This document shows positions 16,963 to 23,005 of a DNA stretch of 23,005 bases, in pieces. Location: the NCBI GenBank assembly GCA_937965665.1, contig CALCJE010000001.1:1-23005 (forward strand). Reading direction: 5' to 3'. Position 1 is the first letter of the stretch. Every line of letters begins with the position of its first letter. Under the pieces are notes generated by a model. That model had not been told where the DNA came from and did no database searches. It saw only the letters and a list, made by a program, of their open reading frames with translations. This DNA is from an uncultured Bacteroidales bacterium. GTDB lineage: Bacteria > Bacteroidota > Bacteroidia > Bacteroidales > UBA4417. A program made the translations under genes and the position numbers.

Positions 16963-17844
16963 TTATAATATTGTCCAGTTATCAGGAATAATGGTGTGAA
17001 TATCAAACCTGGCCACTTCAGGATTGAACCACCTGCCAGGTGCAATTTTTATTCCCCGATCCCCGGCCAGCCATGCTCCCCACCAACTAAAACTGCTGTT
17101 CGAAATAATATGATGCCTGGCATACGTCATCAGGGCCATATCTTTCCAGCTATCGGGGCCGGTGTTTCCCTGCACGATCACTGATTCAGGGTATGTGGGC
17201 AACAGGTTCAGCCTGGCCCAGGCTGCATCGTCAGTAAAAACAAATATGCGCACATCCGGATGCGCTGCTCTGACTCTCCCGATTGCTTTTGCAAAGTAAT
17301 CAACATCCAGGATCCCATGATACCGGGCCACACCGGGATCTGAGCAGTAATCACCACGGCGGATGTGAATTGCGAGAGAATTGGTGCTGCTGATCTGTAC
17401 CTTTAACAAACTGTTTGTTTTATCCAGCTGGGGGAAACGGAACCCGGCACGTATCTGGCCCGAAAATGAATGAAAATATTTTTCGCTCTGGAAATACCCT
17501 TCAAAAACATTGATTGCTGTTAGCGCATTGGGCGTAACCATTACTAATTCATTTTCGACCTGGCGTATTTTACTGATTACCGGGAATTTCTTATTAATCT
17601 TTATTGCCAAAGCAGATTCAGATCCGATGATCTTTTTATAGAATTCTGGCAATAATCTCGCGTGGAGCTCAGGGAATAATGCGAGTTCATACTCCCGTGC
17701 TGTGCGATTTACTGTCTGATCATTATAACCAAGCAATGTACGGTCAAGAAACAAGCCCTGCTTTAGTTGTAAACTCAGGGCTTTCCCAAAGGCATACTGA
17801 AACATCTGGTTCCCCAGGCCACCCTGGAGTTTCATTATGATCAC
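16963..17844 (-). CDS. Alpha-1,2-fucosyltransferase-like protein (GT11)
   Basis: A protein of 293 residues with intact GT11 motifs: LQGGLGNQMFQYAFG (6-20), HIRRGDY (160-166) and NSSFSWWGAW (249-258). The predicted reaction is transfer of a 6-deoxyhexose, usually L-fucose, from a GDP donor. The GTG at 17844 gives the family-like MIIMKLQGG start; an ATG three codons in (17835) is possible. It is clearly GC-richer than the other GT11 gene (about 55% in 17221-17280 against about 35% in 8041-8100), so the two probably arrived separately. It lies 71 bases after the DUF268 gene. Confidence 0.95.
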   Translation of the reverse strand: MIIMKLQGGLGNQMFQYAFGKALSLQLKQGLFLDRTLLGYNDQTVNRTAREYELALFPELHARLLPEFYKKIIGSESALAIKINKKFPVISKIRQVENELVMVTPNALTAINVFEGYFQSEKYFHSFSGQIRAGFRFPQLDKTNSLLKVQISSTNSLAIHIRRGDYCSDPGVARYHGILDVDYFAKAIGRVRAAHPDVRIFVFTDDAAWARLNLLPTYPESVIVQGNTGPDSWKDMALMTYARHHIISNSSFSWWGAWLAGDRGIKIAPGRWFNPEVARFDIHTIIPDNWTIL

Positions 17845-17915
17845 CGGTTACGAAAACTTAATTTATGCATTGCCGGATTACTGTTCCGATGTCCGGATCA
17901 TGGAGGAAATTTGTT

Positions 17916-18665
17916 TTATAATTTCCGAAACCAGAAACAGCCACAATCGTATTGCGACCGTTCCATTAATCCTGCAGGCGGGCTGATGACAAACTCACCT
18001 TCTGACTCATTTTCAGGGATAAGACAAAATTCCATAAGCTGAAACCCCTCAAAATAAGAAATAAATTGCTCAGCAGCATAAATTCTGTGCGCATTGAACC
18101 TGATTACAGGCTGATGCGCTACAGGTACTACTACCAATAAATCACCACCACTTCTGACTACCCTTTTTAGTTCGTTAATGGCTTTCAGGTCGCCGTCGTA
18201 ATCCATGGAATCGCCATACCGGCCCAACCCGACATGCTCAATGGTATGCATGCACGACAAGGAAGAGATGCTCCCTGACTCAAACGGAAGGTTTAAAAGA
18301 TTTCCGGTGTTCGTTTCCAGGTTTGGGATTTCCATCTTTGCAGGCCTGAAATCATAAAATTTTACCGGTATAAATGCTGAAACTATTGCATTAAAGTACA
18401 GCGAAGACGAAACATCATGATGTAGCTCAGGTTTAATGCTGTTTAACACCCTTGCAGCCCAGGCCGTGTGTAAAACATAATGCCGGTCGTATGCTGTGTA
18501 CGAAGTATTATCGTCAAGGCAAGGATACCTGTATTGCCAGTTAAGGCTGAAGCGAACTGCATGACCCTCCTGTAGTGCCTTTAAATGCCTGAACTGTTTC
18601 CAAAATTTATAATTCCGGAGAATAATTGACAGCAGTTTACGAAGAAACCCAGGTAAAAATTTCAA
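17916..18665 (-). CDS. DUF268 family protein, divergent motif I
   Basis: A protein of 249 residues with the DUF268 hallmark HTIEHVGLGRYGD (140-152) and the following block NELKRVVRSGGDLLVVVPVA. Where the paralogue at 6060-6824 has DIGSRIDG, this one has DVSSSLYF (84-91), without the glycines of a standard SAM-binding loop. The acidic strand end FYDFRP (103-108) is retained. The frame has no ATG near its start; TTG at 18665 is the best choice, since an ATG at about 18683 is in another frame and stops at once. It is the first gene after the Wzt ATPase, 126 bases downstream. A sugar methyltransferase-like role is an inference only. Confidence 0.85.
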   Translation of the reverse strand: MKFLPGFLRKLLSIILRNYKFWKQFRHLKALQEGHAVRFSLNWQYRYPCLDDNTSYTAYDRHYVLHTAWAARVLNSIKPELHHDVSSSLYFNAIVSAFIPVKFYDFRPAKMEIPNLETNTGNLLNLPFESGSISSLSCMHTIEHVGLGRYGDSMDYDGDLKAINELKRVVRSGGDLLVVVPVAHQPVIRFNAHRIYAAEQFISYFEGFQLMEFCLIPENESEGEFVISPPAGLMERSQYDCGCFWFRKL

Positions 18666-18791
18666 TGAAATAATGTTTTCATTATTAAATAATATCGATC
18701 AAACCGGAACAATAACTGTAAGCTTAATGGATTAGGAAATCTCAAATTGTAATCGAGTTGTATAATCGATAAGTTGTTTTTTAATATCCGG

Positions 18792-20054
18792 TTAAATCCT
18801 GTTCAGCGCTATATCTAACTGGTTTAATATAATTCCGGTTGTTCCATCCACTTTAATAAGATTTTCGTTCACAGTTTTTGATGACAATATTACCTCGAAC
18901 TGCAAAAAGTCATCATCATAATAAATGGATTCGGGCCCCCTGGAAATACCCAGAATAACCTTATAAATTCCTTTCTGAAAATATATATCAGAAGCACAGA
19001 AACTTAATTCGTAATCGCCCGCATCAAGATTTAAGGGCTCGCTCCAGGTTGTATTTATGGGTATGTCGGTAACCGTAGTTATTCCTACAGCAAAAACAGT
19101 ATTTTTAGTCTTTTTCAATATGCTGAACCTGAGCCTGGTTTTCCACTTTTCATTGATGAGTATCTCATAAGCTGGCTCATCTTTTTCATTTAAAACGACA
19201 GCACTTTCGATAAAAATTTCGTCTGATACATGCTTTTGAAACGGTTTCAGACGGTTATTTTTGTTTTCCGAAATATAATGATCCACTACTTCTCCGGATG
19301 CGCCACTAAAACCAATCGCGCCGTTTTTTAATAGCATACCTTTGCGGCAGAGTCTTTTAACGGCATCCATATTATGACTCACAAATAACACCGTTCTTCC
19401 CTCGCCTTTCGAGATATCCTGCATTTTGCCGATGGCCTTTTTCTGAAATTCGGCATCGCCTACGGCCAGCACTTCGTCAACCACCAGTATTTCGGGTTCG
19501 AGATGGGCGGCAACAGCAAATCCCAGCCTTACTATCATTCCGCTGCTGTAGCGTTTCACAGGGGTATCGATATACCGCTCCACCCCGGCAAAGTCGATAA
19601 TTTCATCCATTTTGCGGCGGATTTCGGCTTTGGTCATGCCCAGGATGGCCCCGTTCATATAAATATTTTCACGGCCGGTCATTTCCTGGTGAAAACCTGT
19701 GCCTACCTCGAGCAGCGAGGCAATGCGGCCAGATGCTTTAATTTTGCCGGTGGTAGGTGTGGTAACGCGGCTCAGGATTTTTAACAGGGTGCTTTTGCCG
19801 GCACCGTTTTTGCCGATAATTCCCAGCACTTCTCCCTGTTGTACCTCGAAGTTTATATCGCGAAGTGCCCACACATAGTCACTGTCGGCCCTGGAACTCC
19901 TGTCGTTAACCGAGCCGATTTTCAGGTATGGATCTTCCTTGCCTTGTATATTCATTGCCCACCAGCGGTTGAGGTCGTGGCTCAGGGTGCCGGTACCTAC
20001 ATTGCCCAGGCGGTATTGCTTGGAGATATTTTCGAATCTGATGGCAACGCTCAT
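18792..20054 (-). CDS. wzt: Wzt-type polysaccharide ABC transporter ATP-binding protein with C-terminal glycan-recognition-like domain
   Basis: A protein of 420 residues. Residues 1-250 form an ABC ATPase: Walker A GKNGAGKST (81-89), signature YSSGM (169-173), Walker B ILVVDEVLAVGD (189-200) and H-loop H227. The segment between SKQYRLG and the core carries the insertion typical of the TagH/KpsT/Wzt subfamily. Residues from about 265 onward form a beta-rich domain like Wzt_C, which in characterised systems recognises the end of the finished O-polysaccharide before export. The usual Wzm permease partner is not next to it; the adjacent upstream gene is a broken GxxExxY. GC falls from about 52% in the ATPase part (19441-19500, 19621-19680) to about 34% in the C-terminal part (18841-18900, 19081-19200). 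Confidence 0.93.
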   Translation of the reverse strand: MSVAIRFENISKQYRLGNVGTGTLSHDLNRWWAMNIQGKEDPYLKIGSVNDRSSRADSDYVWALRDINFEVQQGEVLGIIGKNGAGKSTLLKILSRVTTPTTGKIKASGRIASLLEVGTGFHQEMTGRENIYMNGAILGMTKAEIRRKMDEIIDFAGVERYIDTPVKRYSSGMIVRLGFAVAAHLEPEILVVDEVLAVGDAEFQKKAIGKMQDISKGEGRTVLFVSHNMDAVKRLCRKGMLLKNGAIGFSGASGEVVDHYISENKNNRLKPFQKHVSDEIFIESAVVLNEKDEPAYEILINEKWKTRLRFSILKKTKNTVFAVGITTVTDIPINTTWSEPLNLDAGDYELSFCASDIYFQKGIYKVILGISRGPESIYYDDDFLQFEVILSSKTVNENLIKVDGTTGIILNQLDIALNRI

Positions 20055-20086
20055 TTAGTCCACAGATTGCAGGGATATGATAATTT

Positions 20087-20107
20087 ATCCACGGATTACA
20101 CAGATTT
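20087..20107. repeat. Left arm of a 21-bp perfect inverted repeat
   Basis: ATCCACGGATTACACAGATT plus one T is the exact reverse complement of 20702-20722. A related but less exact copy (TCCACAGATTGCAGGG) starts at about 20059. The two arms enclose the broken GxxExxY gene. Confidence 0.85.
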
Positions 20108-20168
20108 TCACATATTTATTTTTTCAAACAGTTAATTTTGATTTTAACCGCCAACAATAGGTTATTTA

Positions 20169-20546
20169 TCACCATATTAACCGTTTGTATTCAAGGCTTT
20201 TGGTCCCAAAATTAATAAGAAGTCCAACTTTTATTCCTGTTGCTTTCAGATAATTGAGAACCTGAGCCTGGTGTTCATTTGTAAGTGACGACAGAGCTTT
20301 GATTTCAACAATCACATGATTATCGCAGATAAAATCGGCAACGAAATGTTTCTCTAACTTAACTCCCTTATAAAATATTTCCAGGCGTTTTTCTACGTCG
20401 AAGTGAATTTTCCTTGATAAAAGTTCTATTGCAAAAGCTTCCTGCTAAACGGATTCAAGAAAACCTGGTCCTAAAGTAGCATGAACTTCCATTGCGGCGC
20501 CAATAATCTCAAAAGTCAATTCGCTGTGCAGCAATTCTTTTTCCAT
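20169..20546 (-). pseudogene. GxxExxY family gene interrupted by an in-frame TAG at the signature tyrosine
   Basis: The frame from ATG 20546 to TGA 20169 is 126 codons, the family length, and all of it aligns with GxxExxY proteins: GPGFLESV at the N-terminus, ADFI with VIVEIKAL (the D...E-x-K pattern), NEHQAQVLNYLKAT and VGLLINFGTK near the end. A single TAG at 20445-20447 (codon 34) falls exactly where the motif tyrosine belongs, since the intact paralogue at 208-594 has GLLESVY. No frameshift is needed. One base change from TAC or TAT explains it, so decay is recent, or it is a sequencing error or readthrough. It differs in sequence from the intact copy, so the two are not a recent duplication. 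Confidence 0.9.
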
Positions 20547-20587
20547 AACCTTACACTATATAAAAAAGTTTCATTTTAACGCCATCC

Positions 20588-20835
20588 AAAATCCCTGTTT
20601 GTAACAAGCAAGCGCAAAATCTGTGTCATCCGTGCAATCCGTGGATCTTTTTTTGCTCTATCCAAAATCCCTGCTTGCCACAGGCAAGTGTACAATCTGT
20701 GAAATCTGTGTAATCCGTGGATCTTTATTAGCGTCAGCTAAAATCCCTGCTTGCAACAAGCAAGCGCAAAATCTATGTCATCCGTGCAATTCATGGACCT
20801 TTATTAGCGTCAGCTAAAATCCCTGCTTGTAATCC
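20588..20835. repeat. 76-bp tandem repeat array, 3 copies plus a partial
   Basis: The phrase ATCCCTG starts at 20591, 20667, 20743 and 20819, an exact 76-base period. Each full unit holds a hairpin-like segment (GCTTGC-AACAA-GCAAGC in the third copy) and an AATCTGTG-YATCCGTG-CAATCCGTGGATC-type segment. The fourth copy stops after about 15 bases. Units differ by scattered substitutions. There are no unique spacers, so this is not CRISPR. It fills the 310-bp stretch between the broken GxxExxY gene and the outer-membrane protein gene, where no ORF is supported. Confidence 0.92.
20702..20722. repeat. Right arm of the 21-bp perfect inverted repeat
   Basis: This arm lies inside the second 76-bp unit and is the exact reverse complement of 20087-20107. 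Other units carry the same segment with a few mismatches. Confidence 0.85.
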
Positions 20836-20856
20836 GATAACATTATAGACCATACC

Positions 20857-21414
20857 TCAATAAAACCTCAGCCCGACCTTTGCATTTATAAAATTGGTGA
20901 GCTGGTACTGGCTGGAAGCCTCCTGTTGTTTCTGCTCCCACTGTGTAAAATAGCCAAGTGAAACAGAAAGTTCTTTATGATAGGCAACCGGTATCAGTAT
21001 GCCTGCCTGCGGATTCCCGAAAAGCCTTGCCTGGTCCACTTCCCCGTTCAGCCTGATCAGCACACCGGCATTCGCTTTCAGGAAAAACCTCATCTTCCCC
21101 AGCCCGGCTTCCTTAAAACAATATCCGCTTTCAACATAAACGGGCACTGCATTGCTGCCATTGTAAGCTTGTATACCAACACCTACACCACCCGAAAATG
21201 ATTGTGAGAAACTATATCCTGCCAGGAGGCTCAAACCGGTGAAACCTATTTCGTTGGGTTGCACATTGCCCTGTAACCCATAGCCGATCTGCAATTCAGT
21301 AAGCCCATACATGCCCCGGGTCTGTGGACGGCTTACCTGGGCAACAGCTTCACCAGGAGAAACAAAAGAAAGAATTGTTAGTGCTAATATACAGATGAGG
21401 GAATGGATCTTCAT
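20857..21414 (-). CDS. Small outer-membrane beta-barrel-like protein, paralogue A
   Basis: A protein of 185 residues. It has a signal peptide (MKIHSLICILALTILSF core, likely cleaved after residue 25 in AVAQ). The mature part has alternating hydrophobic strands rich in G, Y and F: LQIGYGLQ, LSLLAGYSFS, GVGVGIQAYNG, GILIPVAY and LSVSLGYFTQW. It ends in KVGLRFY with a terminal aromatic, as in BamA-dependent barrels. The length suggests an 8-strand barrel. Substrate and role are unknown. It is homologous along its length to the gene at 21498-22073, which lies 83 bases upstream, so they look like a tandem duplication. A near-consensus -7 element (CATATTTG on the minus strand, 21471-21478) lies between them. 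It may not belong to the glycan locus. Confidence 0.8.
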   Translation of the reverse strand: MKIHSLICILALTILSFVSPGEAVAQVSRPQTRGMYGLTELQIGYGLQGNVQPNEIGFTGLSLLAGYSFSQSFSGGVGVGIQAYNGSNAVPVYVESGYCFKEAGLGKMRFFLKANAGVLIRLNGEVDQARLFGNPQAGILIPVAYHKELSVSLGYFTQWEQKQQEASSQYQLTNFINAKVGLRFY

Positions 21415-21497
21415 GCAGGAATGATGTTAAGAGCGCATTTTGGATAATTTAATTTTACCGGGCCAGAATGCAAATATGTGTCTTTACCGATGATCGC

Positions 21498-22073
21498 TTA
21501 GTAGAAAAGTAACCCGATTTTTGTATTGATAAAACTATACCGCTGCTGGTCGGGCGCCCATTGGGTGTATAAACCCAGGCTCACTGAAAGCGAACTGCGA
21601 AATGTTACAGGAATCAAGAACCCGAAACTGGGATTTGCAAAAACCTTAATATCTGTAGTATTGCCGCTCACCTGGTTAAGCATTCCGGCAGCGCCCGTTA
21701 AAAATGGTTTTATACTGCTCTCGCTGAACTTGTTCATATATATCTGACCTTCTGCATACAGCGGCACCATGGTTCCCCCGTTGTAGGCTTCAACTCCGGT
21801 ACCCAGCCCCACACTGATCGCACGGCTGTACCGGTAACCTACCAGGGTTGTAATGCCGGTTCGCCGGATTTCATAATCCTGGTCGAGGTACCTGGCCCCA
21901 TAACCCATATTGAACTCGGTGAGACTAAATACGCGTTGCCTGAATGGGGGATTATTCCTGAAAATAATCCTGTCCCATTTATTATAGCTCGAACGCTGGG
22001 CCATGATTTCGCCACCACTTGAAACCAGTAAAACCGTTATAGTCAGAAATATAATGAAACGGAAATTTTTCAT
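21498..22073 (-). CDS. Small outer-membrane beta-barrel-like protein, paralogue B
   Basis: A protein of 191 residues. The signal peptide is MKNFRFIIFLTITVLLVSS with likely cleavage after IMA (25). Mature strands include FNMGYGARY, ITTLVGYRYS, VGLGTGVEAYNGG, FGFLIPVTF and LSVSLGLYTQWAPDQQ, ending INTKIGLLFY. It shares a stretch EAYNG..VPLYAEG and the final SFINTKIG-type block with paralogue A. Its insertion near residues 30-45 (RSSYNKWDRIIFRNNPPFRQ) is absent from A. No known enzymatic motif is seen. Located at the upstream edge of the cluster, it might be a surface structure or porin-like protein. Assignment is by topology only. Confidence 0.8.
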   Translation of the reverse strand: MKNFRFIIFLTITVLLVSSGGEIMAQRSSYNKWDRIIFRNNPPFRQRVFSLTEFNMGYGARYLDQDYEIRRTGITTLVGYRYSRAISVGLGTGVEAYNGGTMVPLYAEGQIYMNKFSESSIKPFLTGAAGMLNQVSGNTTDIKVFANPSFGFLIPVTFRSSLSVSLGLYTQWAPDQQRYSFINTKIGLLFY

Positions 22074-22860
22074 TTAAGCTGTTTAACTGTAAAAATAGTA
22101 ATTATAACAATTCGAAAGTGTTTATTACCGGGCTTAACCTTGTTTTTGGCACACAGCTAACGATGCGTGGTTTTAGCAATTTCCTACGTAGCTGAACAAT
22201 TCCACTTGAATCATCCTGCTAAAAAATTGCAGTACTAATCTTAATTATTATTCTTCGGTTATGGTTTAAAAAATTTATTCCCCGTTTTGGGACAACTGTA
22301 TGCAATCGGGAAATTTACTATTGGTAAACTTTTACACCATGCACCAGCAATCACAGCTTCGCCCGCTCAATCCCGTACCTGGGGCGAGAATGAATAAAAC
22401 CTTACGGATAGCGGCTACTAATAGCAGCAAATTTAACAAAAGTGATCTTATATCCTCTATAATTTCTTAAGATTAGATCATGGCTCATTCGCTGTGTTCA
22501 ATTTAGTTCATTTTCACAGGTATAGCTTTAAACGCAGGACACATAACAATTGCATGCCGGTATTTTGTTCAACTTCACAACCTGTTTCAGTCCCGTTTTT
22601 ATAAAATTATGCGCTGCAAAAACCCGTTTTGGTGCATGACCGGGGAAATGCCGCAACCATTATGCCATTCGGCAGGCATCGCATATGTGTAGCCGCAAAA
22701 AGAGCAAGTACAGCTTAATACTTTTGGACCTGAAAATAAACGGCTGGCCGAAACTTTTCGCAAAACAACCATTGTAATGAACGGCAACAAACTGCTGACC
22801 TGTCTGACCAGGATCAGGATCAGTTTTGCAGCAACATAAGACTTATATATATGTCTATAG
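22074..22860. other. Stretch without a recognisable gene
   Basis: I see no ORF with a credible start, ribosome binding site or family resemblance on either strand. It contains an 8-bp inverted repeat (TTTTAGCA at 22171-22178 and TGCTAAAA at 22217-22224) around a perfect 8-bp palindrome CTACGTAG (22184-22191). A 63-codon minus-strand frame at 22599-22790 with a cysteine cluster is judged spurious. Confidence 0.6.
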
Positions 22861-22890
22861 TTTCATATAACAAAACATTACTTATATTTG
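22861..22890 (+). promoter_or_regulatory. Candidate plus-strand promoter, Bacteroidota type
   Basis: TATATTTG at 22883-22890 matches the TAnnTTTG -7 consensus exactly. TTTC at 22861-22864, 18 bases upstream, is close to the TTTG -33 element. Transcription would start near 22897 and run out of the right end of the window. A possible start codon at 22991 (MDRKP... open to the window end) follows. A tiny 11-codon frame at 22937-22972 is probably chance. Confidence 0.5.
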
Positions 22891-22990
22891 CAAAAGTACA
22901 GCCGGTTTACTGAACAACTTTTATGAAGGGTTGTTTATGAAAGAGTTTTCTGTATCAGAGTTTTACAGTTGAATCACCGAAGTTTTTTAA

Positions 22991-23005
22991 ATGGATCGAA
23001 AACCA
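22991..23005 (+). CDS. Possible start of a partial ORF running off the window
   Basis: An ATG followed by GATCGAAAACCA is open to the edge, about 95 bases after a good promoter match. Only five codons are visible and no ribosome binding site is obvious, so nothing can be said about the product. Confidence 0.2.

Noticed and set aside
18665..18690. Frameshift at the start of the second DUF268 gene
   Set aside because: An ATG at about 18683 in another frame ends at a TGA after six codons, but the DUF268 frame itself is uninterrupted from TTG 18665 and full length, so an alternative start is simpler than a frameshift.
20588..20835. CRISPR array
   Set aside because: The 76-bp units are similar along their whole length with no unique spacers, and no cas gene is nearby.
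20055..22073. JUMPstart/ops or UpxY-type antitermination leader for the glycan operon
   Set aside because: No ops-like element and no NusG-like gene could be found upstream of the Wzt gene.
22599..22790. Minus-strand 63-codon frame with a CTCSFC cysteine cluster
   Set aside because: It starts at TTG (or a later ATG with no ribosome binding site), has no recognisable family, and lies in a gene-free stretch. The cysteines alone do not make a convincing zinc finger.

Overview
The window looks like a chromosomal segment from a member of the Bacteroidota. The grounds are TAnnTTTG-type -7 promoter elements, poor Shine-Dalgarno sequences, GxxExxY-family genes, and intergenic repeats of the kind common in that phylum. 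No 16S rRNA or other marker gene is present, so I go no further than phylum. Every gene I can support lies on the minus strand. They form one long surface-glycan (O-antigen, capsule or exopolysaccharide-like) biosynthesis locus, read from about 20.05 kb down to about 0.7 kb.

Layout from right to left, in the direction of transcription. 22074-23005 holds no recognisable gene, but near its right end there is a candidate plus-strand promoter pointing out of the window. 20857-22073 holds two tandem paralogous small outer-membrane beta-barrel-like proteins. 20547-20856 is a 76-bp tandem repeat array. 20169-20546 is a GxxExxY gene broken by one in-frame TAG, lying between perfect 21-bp inverted repeats. 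18792-20054 is a Wzt-type ABC-transporter ATPase with a C-terminal glycan-recognition-like domain. Then come about seventeen glycan-assembly genes: four clear GT2 enzymes, one divergent GT2-like protein, three GT4, two GT11 fucosyltransferase-like proteins, two polytopic GT-C-like membrane proteins, two DUF268 methyltransferase-like proteins, one DUF6625 and one DUF5672 protein, and a HisH-type glutamine amidotransferase. The left end (1-663) carries an intact GxxExxY gene embedded in a second, unrelated repeat family. That repeat family also encodes the last residues of one glycosyltransferase.

How the parts may work together (inference): the GT2/GT4/GT11 enzymes and the DUF proteins would build a long, probably fucosylated or otherwise deoxyhexose-containing chain on a lipid carrier in the cytoplasm. 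The Wzt ATPase, with a permease not encoded in this window, would export it. The two GT-C proteins could add lipid-linked sugars on the periplasmic side. HisH may supply ammonia for an amidino or amino sugar. No nucleotide-sugar synthesis genes, Wzx flippase, Wzm permease or initiating phosphoglycosyltransferase were recognised here.

Base composition is strongly mosaic. Lines I counted by hand range from about 23% GC (11581-11640) to about 55% GC (17221-17280), and GC drops sharply inside the Wzt gene. This suggests assembly by repeated transfer. The feature most worth following up is the pair of repeat-embedded GxxExxY genes, one intact and one broken, that bracket the whole glycan locus.
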